Below are positions 35,195 through 44,564 of a stretch of 64,000 nucleotides of DNA, one piece after another. Positions within the stretch are counted from its first letter, which is position 1. Each line of letters starts with the position of its first letter. A program made the translations under genes and the position numbers. The notes under the pieces were generated by a model. The model was not told the origin of the DNA, searched no databases, and worked only from the letters and a program-made list of their open reading frames with translations. The stretch spans positions 91,027-155,026 of the forward strand of contig CAAGCB010000013.1 in assembly GCA_900768185.1 (NCBI GenBank), read 5' to 3'. The stretch is from Alphaproteobacteria bacterium. GTDB taxonomy: Bacteria; Pseudomonadota; Alphaproteobacteria; CAAGCB01; CAG-977.

Positions 35195-36305
35195 ATGAAA
35201 GCTGAATTACAGTCCATCATCAATGACATCAAGCAGTCGCTGGCACTGCTGAGGAGGCATCTTTGACTGGGACAACGCGCTTAACAGACTGGACGAAATC
35301 AATTCACTGACCGCCGACGCGGATTTGTGGAACGATCCGCAGCGCGCGCAGTCTTTACTGGCTGAACGCAACCGGCTGGAAGAATCGATCAACACCTATT
35401 CCAAACAGGAACGGGATTTGAAGGATACGATCGAACTGATTGAACTGGCGGAAGCCGAGGACGATCAGTCCGTTATCGACGAAAGCAGGGAAACGCTGGA
35501 AAATCTGCGCCGTCATGTGCAAAAAAGCGAACTGGAAGCCCTGCTGTGCGGCGAAGCCGACGCCAACGACACGTTTTTGGAACTGCACGCGGGCGCGGGC
35601 GGCACCGAAGCGCAGGACTGGACGGACATTCTGTTGCGTATGTACACCCGCTGGGCTGAAAAGCACGGCTATAAGGTGGAACTGCTGGAACAAAGCGACG
35701 GCGAAGAGGCGGGCATCAAATCCGCCGTCGTCAAAATCAGCGGTCACAACGCGTTCGGCTGGCTGAAAACGGAAAGCGGCGTGCATCGTCTGGTGCGTAT
35801 TTCGCCGTTTGACGCGAATGCCCGCCGTCATACCAGTTTCGCGTCGGCGTGGGTGTATCCCGTCATCGACGACACGATACAGATCGACATCAATCCGGCG
35901 GATTGCAAAATCGACACCTATCGCGCGTCGGGGGCTGGCGGTCAGCACGTCAACAAAACGGAATCCGCCGTCCGCATCACGCACATGCCGACGGGCATCG
36001 TCGTTTCGTGCCAGACGCAACGGTCGCAGTTTCAGAACAGGGACACGGCGTGGGGCATGCTGCGCGCCCGCCTGTACGAAATGGAATTGAAAAAACGCGA
36101 GGAAAAATCCAGCGCGATCGAGGATTCCAAATCCGAAATCGGCTGGGGGTATCAGATTCGTTCCTATGTTTTGCAACCCTATCAGATGGTCAAGGATTTG
36201 CGTACTCAGGTTGAAACGTCGAACGTGCGCGGCGTTCTGGACGGCGATATCGATTTGTTTTTGGAAGCGTCTTTGGCGTCCAAAATCAAAGAGCCGGAGG
36301 TGTAA
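35195..36305 (+). CDS. prfB: Peptide chain release factor 2 (programmed +1 frameshift)
   Basis: RF2 (about 369 residues) releases peptides at UGA and UAA. Translation starts at 35195 and reaches an in-frame TGA at 35264-35266. The site AGGAGGCATCTTTGACTG has the classic Shine-Dalgarno-like AGGAGG, CTT and TGA-C signals, so the ribosome slips +1 and continues at 35265. The downstream part has the SPF codon-recognition tripeptide (ISPFDANARRH) and the GGQ loop (SGAGGQHVNKTES). The frameshift makes RF2 levels self-regulating. Confidence 0.96.
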
Positions 36306-36306
36306 A

Positions 36307-37041
36307 ATGAAATCGCGCCGTCTGATCGCGGCTTTTCTGCTGGCATTGGCGGGGTGTGCCGCGCCTTTGTACGAAACGGATGAAGCCGTGTACAGACAGT
36401 ACAAATATTGGGAATCGGCGGACAAGGATTGGGAAGAATACGATTACTTCAAAATTTTGATTTACCGCACGCATTACGGCGACAACAAAACCGCCATGCG
36501 TTTGATTCCGCATCGCAACGGGCTGCCGTCGACCGAAAGCGGCTATATCCAAGCCGCGCAAAAGGCGGCGTTCAACGCCATGTCGCAGGCGTGTTCGCCG
36601 AAAATGCCGTCCGTCGATCCGGCGACGGCTCCCGCCAAGGGACGTAAAATCGACAGGTTCTTTTATCAATACGGCGACGGATCCGTCGGCGTGACGTTCG
36701 GCTGTCCCGCAGTTAAAAACAAAGGCTTGGATTTGATGGCGGAACAGCAAAAGTGGTCTTTGGCGCGACGCGAATGGGACGAAATCAAGGGACACAAGGC
36801 TTTCGTCGACACTTTGCCGCCTTCCGCGAACGGTATTCGCCAAATCCGAATCCGTCTGTTCGGCGGCACGCGCGGCGACAACGCGCGGCTGGCGCGCCGC
36901 ATCATCACGGACACTTGTCCGAATACAAATTTCAGAATCCTGTCAAGTCGCGCGGGATTGGACATTGTTCCATCGGGACGCGCGCCTGACATCGTTTCTG
37001 ATGAAAACGTCGGAATTTATGATTTCATTTGCTCCCCTTAG
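36307..37041 (+). CDS. Lipoprotein of unknown function
   Basis: A 244-residue lipoprotein: a basic start, a hydrophobic core and the lipobox LAGC (C17), starting at the ATG one base after the prfB stop. The mature part begins with an aromatic, acidic segment (YRQYKYWESADKDWEEYDYF) and contains three more cysteines. The C-terminal half resembles a periplasmic domain with a regular sheet (RQIRIRLFGGTRGDNARLAR), which hints at an OmpA- or SPOR-like fold, but the usual motifs are not clear. Function is unknown. Confidence 0.7.
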   Translation: MKSRRLIAAFLLALAGCAAPLYETDEAVYRQYKYWESADKDWEEYDYFKILIYRTHYGDNKTAMRLIPHRNGLPSTESGYIQAAQKAAFNAMSQACSPKMPSVDPATAPAKGRKIDRFFYQYGDGSVGVTFGCPAVKNKGLDLMAEQQKWSLARREWDEIKGHKAFVDTLPPSANGIRQIRIRLFGGTRGDNARLARRIITDTCPNTNFRILSSRAGLDIVPSGRAPDIVSDENVGIYDFICSP

Positions 37042-37048
37042 GTTGAAA

Positions 37049-37873
37049 ATGCCGTTGATTTTAAAATTTCTGTCGGGATTGTTTCTGCTGTGGCTTGCGG
37101 CGGCGATGGTGCTGTTTTTCTTTCAGCGAAAATTGATGTACAACCCGAACACGCCCGTCCGCACGCCGCATCGTTTCGAACGTCCCGATTTGGAAACGGT
37201 CGTGTTTAAAACCGGCGACGGCATTGACCTGACGTCTTTTTTCTCCGCCCCGAAAGCCGGCGCGAACGGCGAACCGTTGCCGACCGTCCTCTATTTGCAC
37301 GGCAACACGGGGACGGCGGGGGACGCCGCGCACAAACTGATTCCGATCGTCAATGCAGGATACGGCGCTTTGTTGCTGGAATATCGCGGTTTCGGCGGCA
37401 ACAAGGGCAAACCGGACGAAAAAGGGCTGATAGCGGACGCTTTGGCGGGGGTGCGCTACATTCGCGACCGTCTGGGGGAAAACGCCCGCGTCGTTTATTA
37501 CGGCATGTCGATGGGAACGGGCGTCGCCAACGGGCTGGCGGCGGTTCTGTCGCCAGACGCTTTGGTGCTGGAATGCGGATTCACGTCAATGACCGACGCG
37601 GCGCAAATCCACTACCCGCTGTTTCCTCTGCGGTTGATGATCAAAGATTCGTTTAAATCGAAAAAGCGCATCGCGTCGCTGACGGCTCCCGTTTTGTTTC
37701 TGCACGGGGAAAAAGATTCAACCGTTCCCGTCGAACAGGGCAGGGAAATGTTTGACGCGGCTCCCGTTTCCGACAAGACGCTGAAACTCTATCCCGACGG
37801 GCATCACGTCGATTTGTACGATTTCGGGGCGAGCGACGACGTCGTTTCATGGCTGGATAAACGTTTTAAGTAA
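37049..37873 (+). CDS. Membrane-anchored alpha/beta hydrolase
   Basis: A 274-residue enzyme with an N-terminal membrane helix (about 4-25) and an alpha/beta hydrolase fold. The oxyanion region is YLHGNTGTAGD, the nucleophile is in GMSMGTG, the acid is in GEKDSTVP, and the histidine is in PDGHHVD. It resembles the BEM46/YhfR-like group of membrane hydrolases. The substrate is unknown. In-frame starts further upstream overlap the lipoprotein gene; ATG 37049 gives a proper signal anchor. Confidence 0.82.
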   Translation: MPLILKFLSGLFLLWLAAAMVLFFFQRKLMYNPNTPVRTPHRFERPDLETVVFKTGDGIDLTSFFSAPKAGANGEPLPTVLYLHGNTGTAGDAAHKLIPIVNAGYGALLLEYRGFGGNKGKPDEKGLIADALAGVRYIRDRLGENARVVYYGMSMGTGVANGLAAVLSPDALVLECGFTSMTDAAQIHYPLFPLRLMIKDSFKSKKRIASLTAPVLFLHGEKDSTVPVEQGREMFDAAPVSDKTLKLYPDGHHVDLYDFGASDDVVSWLDKRFK

Positions 37874-37883
37874 GAATCCCCGA

Positions 37884-38504
37884 ATGACCGATATTTCATA
37901 CAAACAGGAATTGTTGCGCAAGACGGTTCACCTCAGTTCCTTGTGGATTCCCGCGCTGATTTTGTTTGCGCCGCGCGCCGTGTGCGTCGGATTGTTCGCG
38001 TTTTTGCTTTCAGGGAACATCGTCGTTGAATACGGGTATTACAAACGTCTGCCGTTTTTCGTCAACACCTACGGCAGGCTGTTTTCCGAAATGCTGCGGG
38101 ACAAGGAAACAAAGGGCGGATTCCGTTTCAGCGGTTCGCCCTATGTGCTGGGCGCGGCGTTGGCGGTCAGCGCGCTGTTTCCGACCGTTTGCGCCGCGTG
38201 CGCGATGACGGTTATGCTGATTTCGGACACTGTCGCGGCGTTGATCGGGCGTCCGTTCGGAAAACATAAAATCAATCAAGGCAAAAAAAGCGTTGAAGGC
38301 GCGCTGGCTTTCTTTGCCGCGGGGGCGTTGGTCGTTTTCGGAACGACCGTCTGTTTTCAGACGGACGGCGCGTTTCTGGCGCGCGGACTGTCGGGCGTGT
38401 TTGCGGCGATGTTTGCCGAAGTGTATGAAAACCGTCTGAAAATCGACGATAATCTGTCGATTCCGCTGATCGTCGGCGCGTTTTTATCCCTGCCGCTGTT
38501 TTAA
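37884..38504 (+). CDS. CTP-dependent lipid (polyprenol/diacylglycerol) kinase family protein
   Basis: A 206-residue membrane protein with about six hydrophobic helices. It carries the family motif SDTVAALIGRPFGKHKI followed by KSVEGALAFF, found in CTP-using dolichol, phytol and diacylglycerol kinases (SEC59/DGK1/VTE5). In bacteria a role in polyprenol or lipid alcohol salvage is likely. The N terminus (KQELLRKTVHLSSLWIP) is also typical. Its last 21 bases overlap the convergent hydE gene. Confidence 0.85.
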   Translation: MTDISYKQELLRKTVHLSSLWIPALILFAPRAVCVGLFAFLLSGNIVVEYGYYKRLPFFVNTYGRLFSEMLRDKETKGGFRFSGSPYVLGAALAVSALFPTVCAACAMTVMLISDTVAALIGRPFGKHKINQGKKSVEGALAFFAAGALVVFGTTVCFQTDGAFLARGLSGVFAAMFAEVYENRLKIDDNLSIPLIVGAFLSLPLF

Positions 38505-39530
38505 ATATTCGCCGCGGAAGCCTTTGCCCGTGCCGATCGTGCGTCCGATGGCGCGGATTTTGGCTTCAATACAGGTGCGACAATGCGCCGGCGTGTCGCT
38601 GACGCAAATTTTTCCGGGGTAAAGTTCGTACAGTTTGCGGTATTCGCCGGTTGTCACGTTCGGCATGACAACGTTCGCTCCGCTTTGCAACGCGATGACG
38701 CGTCCGTTCGGGTTCAGCGTTTCCATCGCGGTCGTCGCGGGAATGTTGATGTCGGGCAGTAAAAGGCGCGTCAAAGCCATTGTTTTCAACGACAACGCGA
38801 ACTTGCGCCCTTCGGCGTTCGCCAGCGGCGTCTGTTCGTGCGGAATAAACGGACCGATTCCCGCCATATCGACGCCGATTTCCTTGAAATACAAAATATC
38901 GTCAGCAACGGATTCGACGCTTTGATCGGGCAGACCGACCATTGAACCCGATCCCAGTTCGTATCCCAGACGTTTCAAATCCATCAAGCAGCGGTGGCGG
39001 TTGTCCCAGCTCATTCGGGGATCAAGCCGGTGATACAAATCCTTGTCCGTCGTTTCGATGCGCAACAGATACCTGTCAGCCCCCGCGTCGCGGTAAGCCT
39101 TGTATTCTTCGTAAGATTTCTCTCCGATGCTGAGGGTGACGGCGATGTCCAGATCCTTGATCGCGCGAATGACGCGGGTCATGCGGTCGACGGTGAACCA
39201 AACGTCCTCGCCCGATTGCATGACGACGGTTTTAAAGCCCAGCTTTGCGGCGGCGGCGGCGTGGGCGACAATCATTTCGGGGTCGATGCGGTACCTTTTC
39301 GCCTGTTTATTGTCGCGCCTGATGCCGCAGTAACAGCAGTTGTTGCGGCAATAATTGGAAAATTCGATCAATCCGCGCAACTGAACGGCGTTTCCGACAT
39401 ATTCCGCGCGCACGCGATCGGCGGCGGCGAACAGTTTTTTCGCCGTTTCGTCGTCGCATGTCAACAGCGCGACCAGTTCGGATTTATCCAAAGAATGCGT
39501 TTTTTCGGCTTTTTCAATCAGTTTTTCCAT
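38484..39530 (-). CDS. hydE: [FeFe]-hydrogenase maturase HydE (radical SAM)
   Basis: A 348-residue radical SAM enzyme that helps build the H-cluster of [FeFe] hydrogenase. The CxxxCxxC cluster motif is CRNNCCYC near residue 60. The C-terminal region has the second set of cysteines (CVSDTPAHCRTC) common in HydE. Similarity to biotin-synthase-like PylB is possible, but HydE is the best overall fit. No hydrogenase, hydF or hydG is in the window. ATG 39530 was chosen over an earlier in-frame start (39545). Confidence 0.85.
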   Translation of the reverse strand: MEKLIEKAEKTHSLDKSELVALLTCDDETAKKLFAAADRVRAEYVGNAVQLRGLIEFSNYCRNNCCYCGIRRDNKQAKRYRIDPEMIVAHAAAAAKLGFKTVVMQSGEDVWFTVDRMTRVIRAIKDLDIAVTLSIGEKSYEEYKAYRDAGADRYLLRIETTDKDLYHRLDPRMSWDNRHRCLMDLKRLGYELGSGSMVGLPDQSVESVADDILYFKEIGVDMAGIGPFIPHEQTPLANAEGRKFALSLKTMALTRLLLPDINIPATTAMETLNPNGRVIALQSGANVVMPNVTTGEYRKLYELYPGKICVSDTPAHCRTCIEAKIRAIGRTIGTGKGFRGEYLKQRQG

Positions 39531-39616
39531 TATAGCCCCTGTCATTTCTCTGTTTTATAGCATAAAAATTGACTTTTTTTCAAATCCTCTTAGATTCGGA
39601 AAAAAAGGATTTTGCC

Positions 39617-40849
39617 ATGACATCATACATCGCCGCGGGAACGAACGAAGGCGACCGCGAAAAAAATCTGCTTTCGGCGTTGGAACGCTTAAAAGAAATC
39701 GGCGCCGTTACGGGCGTGTCGCCTCTGTATGAAACGCCCGCTGCCTTGCTGTTTGATACGGCGCGGGACGATTGGAACAAACCCTATCTGAACTGCGTTT
39801 TTCAAATCGAAACAAACAAAGACGCCTTTTCCCTGTTGCGCGACCTGCAAAAAATCGAACGGGACATGGGGCGGGGCGTTCATGAACGCTGGTCGCCCCG
39901 AACGATTGATCTGGACATTATCGAACACAACGGCGAACGCATCGACACGCCGGAATTGACCGTGCCGCACAAACAATGCCTGAAACGGTCTTTCGTCCTT
40001 GACCCGTTGTCGTTTTTCAAAACCGTCGCGCCCGAACATCTGTATTCGAAAACGCACCGTCCGATGATTATGGGCATTTTGAACGTGACGCCCGATTCGT
40101 TTTCCGACGGCGGTAAAAACGATAAAATCGACGCTTTCGTTAAAAACGTCGACGAATGGGAAAGCCGCCACGTCGCTTTTGTCGATGTCGGCGCGGAATC
40201 GACGCGTCCCGACGCCGCCCCCGTTTCCGCGGCAGAGGAGCAAAATCGTCTTTCCGCCGTGTTCGACTATATGAAAAGCAGAAAAAAAACGCCGTTTTCC
40301 GCGCGGTTCAGCATTGACACCTATCATTTTGAAACGGCAAAAAAAGCGTTGGAAAGCGGATTCGACGCTTTGAACGACATTCACGGCATGCGCGATCCGG
40401 AAATGCTGGCTTTGGCGCGTGAACATTCGGACAAGCCGTGTGTTTTCATGCACGACGACGACATCAAATCCCTGCCGCCCGCGCAAACGATTCCCGCTTT
40501 GGAACAGTGGCTGGAACGCAAAATGGAAGTATTCTTAAAAAGCGGATTGCGTTTAAACAATCTGATTTTCGATCCCGGAATCGGGTTCGGGAAAACGGCG
40601 TGTCAATCGTTGCAGGTTTTGCAAAACATTGAACGGTTCCACCGTTTCGGATTGCGGATTCTCATCGGTCATTCGCGCAAATCGTTTATGAAAGTTTTTA
40701 CGCCGAAGCCGCCCGCGCAAAAGGACGTCGAAACATTGGCGATTTCGCTGAAAATCGCTGACGGGACGGATATTTTACGCGTTCACACGCCGATCGAACA
40801 CATGGAAGCCCTGTTGGCGGCGGCGCATACGGAAAATCAGTTTTTTTAA
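39617..40849 (+). CDS. folKP: Fused HPPK-DHPS, bifunctional folate synthesis enzyme
   Basis: A 410-residue cytoplasmic fusion. Residues 1-140 are hydroxymethyldihydropterin pyrophosphokinase (FolK), with ETPAAL, the magnesium-binding RTIDLDII and LTVPH motifs. Residues about 150-410 are dihydropteroate synthase (FolP), with MGILNVTPDSFSDGG, VDVGAESTRP, NDIHG, DPGIGFGK and GHSRKSF. The two catalyse consecutive steps before dihydrofolate synthase. The sulfonamide-target loop region is intact. The folP part keeps all key residues. Confidence 0.93.
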   Translation: MTSYIAAGTNEGDREKNLLSALERLKEIGAVTGVSPLYETPAALLFDTARDDWNKPYLNCVFQIETNKDAFSLLRDLQKIERDMGRGVHERWSPRTIDLDIIEHNGERIDTPELTVPHKQCLKRSFVLDPLSFFKTVAPEHLYSKTHRPMIMGILNVTPDSFSDGGKNDKIDAFVKNVDEWESRHVAFVDVGAESTRPDAAPVSAAEEQNRLSAVFDYMKSRKKTPFSARFSIDTYHFETAKKALESGFDALNDIHGMRDPEMLALAREHSDKPCVFMHDDDIKSLPPAQTIPALEQWLERKMEVFLKSGLRLNNLIFDPGIGFGKTACQSLQVLQNIERFHRFGLRILIGHSRKSFMKVFTPKPPAQKDVETLAISLKIADGTDILRVHTPIEHMEALLAAAHTENQFF

Positions 40850-40853
40850 GGAA

Positions 40854-41978
40854 TTAACGGGTTTTCTGCCGTTTTTTCAAAATATTCGCCAATGTGTCCG
40901 CGGAATTAGCCGTCTGTTTTTGCCGTCCGCTTTGAATGTTGCGCGCGCCCGACGGAAAAGCTTTGACCCCTTTGCGCATGAACGCTTTGATTTTTTCGCC
41001 TTTCAGCTTTTCAATATCGGCGGGGACTGCCAGCTTGATGTCCGCCAGCTTCGTGTTTTCAACGCCCGTGTCCAGATTGCGGTTCGGGACGGTCGTTAAG
41101 AACGCTTGTTTGTCGCCGTCTTTGATATATTTTTCCGCCGCGGCGATATAAGTCGTTCCCAAGGCGACGGCGTCGCGCGTCAATCCGTTCAGCGTCTGTC
41201 CGACCGTTTGCCCCGTCACGGGGTGTTTGTAGGATTCGAAATCCCTTAAAATCGGCGGCATGTTACGGTCGTTTTGGTAAAAACCGGAAACCGCCAGCCC
41301 CAACCGTCCGTCCAGCGCGTTATCCAAAGCGCGCAAAGCCTTGCCCAGCGGCTGGCTTTGCGTCACGCGTCCGATGAACAGTTGCATTTTCATGCTGTTT
41401 TTAAACACGGACGTTAAATCTTGATCGATGCCGTAGGCTTTTTGATAGTTTCGGCTGAAAAAAGAGGGAACGACAGCGTTCGTCCGTTTGTCGTTCGCGA
41501 CGGCTTTAAACGGTTTGAACGTGTCAAGGGACAGATTCTTTTCGCGCAGGAAATGCACGTCCAGCCATGTTTCAATGTAGCGGTGACGCGTTTTCGCCAG
41601 ATCGACGTGTTTTTGATCGGGGTTGTTTTCGGGAACCTGACTGCCGGAAACGCTGTACACGAACGGGTGAAAGGTCGTGTCGACCGCCGCGTGCGACAGA
41701 AAGCCGTACACGAACGATTTTTTGATCGCCCGTCGTTCGGGGTCTTTTTCCGCGCGCGCGTCGTCCATCATTTCAATCATGACGGCGCGCGTGTCGTCGC
41801 CCAGTCCGCCGTGAATTTTCGTTGCCAATTTAGGGGCGGATCCGTACAAAAAGGCGTCGTGCGCGATCGCGCCCATGTGGTAGGCGGCGGCGTTTTCCCC
41901 CGTATCCCGTCGCGCTTCGGGGGACAAGTGCGCGCGGATATCGTCGGCGAAAATAACGTGCGTCAAATCTCTGGGCAT
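40854..41978 (-). CDS. Zinc-dependent phospholipase C-like protein
   Basis: A 374-residue protein with the pattern of the zinc-dependent phospholipase C family near its N terminus: THVIFADDIRAHL, HMGAIAHDAFLYG and YGFLSHAAVDTTFHPFVY (His/Asp metal ligands). Residues 1-150 form this domain; the rest is helical and ends in a lysine/arginine-rich tail. No signal peptide is seen, so it may act inside the cell. The start at 41978 was chosen because an upstream extension lies in the divergent promoter region. The lipid substrate is unknown. Confidence 0.75.
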   Translation of the reverse strand: MPRDLTHVIFADDIRAHLSPEARRDTGENAAAYHMGAIAHDAFLYGSAPKLATKIHGGLGDDTRAVMIEMMDDARAEKDPERRAIKKSFVYGFLSHAAVDTTFHPFVYSVSGSQVPENNPDQKHVDLAKTRHRYIETWLDVHFLREKNLSLDTFKPFKAVANDKRTNAVVPSFFSRNYQKAYGIDQDLTSVFKNSMKMQLFIGRVTQSQPLGKALRALDNALDGRLGLAVSGFYQNDRNMPPILRDFESYKHPVTGQTVGQTLNGLTRDAVALGTTYIAAAEKYIKDGDKQAFLTTVPNRNLDTGVENTKLADIKLAVPADIEKLKGEKIKAFMRKGVKAFPSGARNIQSGRQKQTANSADTLANILKKRQKTR

Positions 41979-42112
41979 GAACGTCTCCTTATTCTTTGCC
42001 GATAATAAAAGAATTTTCGAAAAAATCAAGTTTTTTGTCGAAAGAGCGGGTGGTCGTTCGGTCGCGCGGAAAAAATTTTTCAAATCATTCTTTTGTTTTT
42101 CGCAAAGAAGCC

Positions 42113-42118
42113 TATAAT
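42113..42118 (+). promoter_or_regulatory. Consensus -10 box before the flavin reductase gene
   Basis: A perfect TATAAT lies 33 bases upstream of the start codon, with AAAGGAGA as ribosome-binding site. The -35 region is weak. Confidence 0.5.
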
Positions 42119-42150
42119 CAACGCCTTGATTTTATAAAGGAGATTCTAAA

Positions 42151-43179
42151 ATGGCTAAAACGTCATGGAAAGCGGGAACGATGTTATATCCTTTGCCGCC
42201 TGTTATGGTTACCTGCGGCACGATGGACAAGCCGAACGTGCTGACGGTCGCGTGGACGGGGATTGTCAATTCCGACCCCGCGATGACGTATATTTCCGTT
42301 CGTCCGTCGCGTTATTCGCACGAACTGATTTCTGAAAATCAGGAGTTTGTCATCAACCTGACGACGGCGAAAACGCTGAAAGCCGCCGATTTTTGCGGTG
42401 TGAAGTCGGGACGCGATGTCAATAAATTCGCCGAAACGGGACTGACCCCCGTCGCGGCGACGACCGTCAAGGCTCCGTTGATCGCCGAATCGCCCCTCAG
42501 TTTGGAATGCCGCGTGACAAAAGTTGAACATCTGGGATCGCACGACATGTTTTTGGCTGAAATCGTCGCGGTTGACGTTGATGACGAATATTTGGACGCC
42601 GATGGCAAATTCCGGTTGGAAGACAGCGGTCTGATCGCGTTCTGCCACGGCGGTTATTACGCTTTGGGCGGCAAAGTCGGTTCTTTCGGCTTTTCCGTCG
42701 AAAAGAAAAAATCCCGCAAACAGCGCATCACGGAAATCAAACACGAACGCCGCGCGCTGAAAAAACAGCTGGACAAAGCCGAACGCAAAGCGGCGGAAAA
42801 GACGGTTAACCATGCGGAATCCGTTGAAGGGGAAACGTCCCGCAACGTTCGTAAAAAAGATTCTCGCGATGTCGGCAAACGGTTTGAAAAACGCGAAAAC
42901 GGATTCGAAAAGACAGAACGGAAATCCTTTGCGCGTCGCGAAAGAAAACCGTTCAAAAAATTTGAAAAAGACGACGGCGATTCTTTTGCCAAACGGGAAA
43001 AGAAACCCTTTGAAAAACGGGAACGCTTTGAACGAAAATTCGATAAAAAACCGTTCAAATCCGAACGTTTCGACCGTGAAGAACGCGATTTCGACAAACC
43101 GCGCAAGCCGTTCAAAAAAACGTTCGGCAAAAAGCCCGCGGACAAAGCGAAGACGCCGCGCAAGCCTTTTAAAAAATAG
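42151..43179 (+). CDS. Flavin reductase-like protein with repetitive basic tail
   Basis: A 342-residue protein. Residues 1-190 are a flavoredoxin-type FMN-binding domain (LYPLPPVMVTCGTMDKPNVL ... VRPSRYSHELI ... LSLECRVTKVEHLGSHDMFLAEIVAV). Residues about 190-342 form a lysine/arginine/phenylalanine-rich tail with repeated KPF units (RKPFKK, KKPFEK, KKPFKS) separated by acidic stretches, and the protein ends with RKPFKK. The tail resembles nucleic-acid-binding disordered regions and is not part of the enzyme family. Its purpose is unknown; RNA or membrane association is possible. Confidence 0.85.
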   Translation: MAKTSWKAGTMLYPLPPVMVTCGTMDKPNVLTVAWTGIVNSDPAMTYISVRPSRYSHELISENQEFVINLTTAKTLKAADFCGVKSGRDVNKFAETGLTPVAATTVKAPLIAESPLSLECRVTKVEHLGSHDMFLAEIVAVDVDDEYLDADGKFRLEDSGLIAFCHGGYYALGGKVGSFGFSVEKKKSRKQRITEIKHERRALKKQLDKAERKAAEKTVNHAESVEGETSRNVRKKDSRDVGKRFEKRENGFEKTERKSFARRERKPFKKFEKDDGDSFAKREKKPFEKRERFERKFDKKPFKSERFDREERDFDKPRKPFKKTFGKKPADKAKTPRKPFKK

Positions 43180-43216
43180 GCAGGAATCCTTTCGGTTTCA
43201 AATCGGATAGGATTAA

Positions 43217-43253
43217 AAAAAAGACCGGATTTCAACGTCCGGTCTTTTATTTT
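43217..43253. terminator. Bidirectional intrinsic terminator
   Basis: An 11-bp stem (AAAAGACCGGA with TCCGGTCTTTT) and an 8-base loop sit between the flavin reductase gene and the convergent gpt gene, with A- and T-runs on the two sides. Confidence 0.88.
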
Positions 43254-43273
43254 ATAAAGTTTAAAGCGAAACT

Positions 43274-43750
43274 TTAATCTTCTTTGCGTCGCACAAGCGG
43301 GGAAGCGGGGGACATTTCGGCTTCCCACGGGAAGAGAATCCATGTGTCCTGATCAACGGGCAGGACGAAATCGTCGACGACTTCCTGTCCTTTGGGTTTG
43401 GCGTACATCGTGACGAAGTAGGCTTTGGGCATCAGCTTGCGGATAATGCGTCCCGTTCTGCCGGAATCGACCAAATCGTCGACGACCAGAACGCCTTCGC
43501 CGTCGGTTTCGGGGACTTTCAGCAGCGACGCTTCGCTGCCGCGATCTTCTTCATCGTATCCGACGACGCAAATCGTGTCGATCCAGCGGATTTCCAACTC
43601 GCGCGCCAAAACGGCGGCGGGGAACAGACCGCCGCGGGTGACGCAGACGATTTTTTTCAAATCTTTGCGGTTGATCAGCTTTTCCGCCAAAGCGCGGGCG
43701 TCGCTGTGAAATTGTTCCCATGAAATGGTTAAATAACGCGGTTTGGTCAT
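43274..43750 (-). CDS. gpt: Xanthine phosphoribosyltransferase
   Basis: A 158-residue purine salvage enzyme converting xanthine or guanine and PRPP to the nucleotide. The PRPP-binding loop is VLVVDDLVDSGRTG, with RGGLFPAAVLARELEIR upstream and the base-recognition region PWEAEMSPASP at the C terminus. Length and motif order fit Gpt of proteobacteria. It stands alone, with its own terminator on the 3' side. Confidence 0.92.
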   Translation of the reverse strand: MTKPRYLTISWEQFHSDARALAEKLINRKDLKKIVCVTRGGLFPAAVLARELEIRWIDTICVVGYDEEDRGSEASLLKVPETDGEGVLVVDDLVDSGRTGRIIRKLMPKAYFVTMYAKPKGQEVVDDFVLPVDQDTWILFPWEAEMSPASPLVRRKED

Positions 43751-43847
43751 TCGGAAAGCTCCTTTTGTTTGCCGCCGTAAGATGCAGAAAGCCCTTTTGT
43801 AGAACTTTTTGCGGCAGAATCAAGCTTTTTTTGAAAATATCAGGGAA

Positions 43848-44564
43848 TCAACGGCGATTGAACCAGTTTTGGATCGTTTCCGCCGGACGTTCCGGCGGGG
43901 GCGGGACGGACTCCGCGGGCGGCGGCGCGTTTAAAACGGGCGGCGCGGAACCGAACGCGGCGGCTTCCATCTCTTTTAGGCGCCGTTCTTGATTTTCCCG
44001 TTCTTTGCGTTCGTTTTCCCGTTCTTTGGCTCGGCGGATCAGATCGCGGATCTGCGCTTTGATTTTCACGCCGTCCCATTCGACAATGCCGCGGATTCGT
44101 CCGACTTCGCGTCCCTGTTCGTCAATTAAAAGGGTCGTCGGCATGCCTTTGACGTTTGCGGCTTTGGAAAACAATCCCCGCGTGTCGGAATAAATTCGCA
44201 GATGTTTTATGCCGCGGTTGATCCAAAAACGCCGCAACAACGGCAACGGTTCAACGTCGGACGACAGGGCGACGACCTGAAACTTTACGCCGCCCATGTC
44301 GCCTTCCAGCCTGTCCAGCATCGGCAATTCGATGACGCATTGGGCGCAGGAGGTCGACCAGATGTTGACCAGCAGGATTTTGCCGCGAAACCGCGCCAGC
44401 GAGATCATCTTGCCGTTTTCATTCATAAAGCGCGTCGACGGTGCGGGAAAAGGCGTCGGAGAAATGTCGAATGTCTGCGGTAAAATCTGTTTTTTCGCCG
44501 TTTGAGCGACTGCCTCCGGCAACCACGGAAACAAAAACAGCAAAAAGACGACTGACAGTTTCAT
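43848..44564 (-). CDS. TlpA-family periplasmic thioredoxin
   Basis: A 238-residue protein with a signal peptide ending near AVAQT. A thioredoxin fold follows, with active site CAQC in WSTSCAQC and the cis-proline loop GMPTTLLID. The last ~60 residues are a Glu/Arg coiled-coil followed by a proline-rich tail, an addition to the family. It probably reduces periplasmic disulfides (cytochrome c or copper-centre maturation). It is divergent from the lipoprotein-lysA pair, an arrangement common in alphaproteobacteria. DsbD could reduce it. Confidence 0.87.
   Translation of the reverse strand: MKLSVVFLLFLFPWLPEAVAQTAKKQILPQTFDISPTPFPAPSTRFMNENGKMISLARFRGKILLVNIWSTSCAQCVIELPMLDRLEGDMGGVKFQVVALSSDVEPLPLLRRFWINRGIKHLRIYSDTRGLFSKAANVKGMPTTLLIDEQGREVGRIRGIVEWDGVKIKAQIRDLIRRAKERENERKERENQERRLKEMEAAAFGSAPPVLNAPPPAESVPPPPERPAETIQNWFNRR

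Noticed and set aside
42800..43170. Possible CRISPR-like or DNA repeat in the flavin reductase tail
   Set aside because: The repeats are short, irregular and in frame, encoding KPF units. They are protein repeats, not a CRISPR array.
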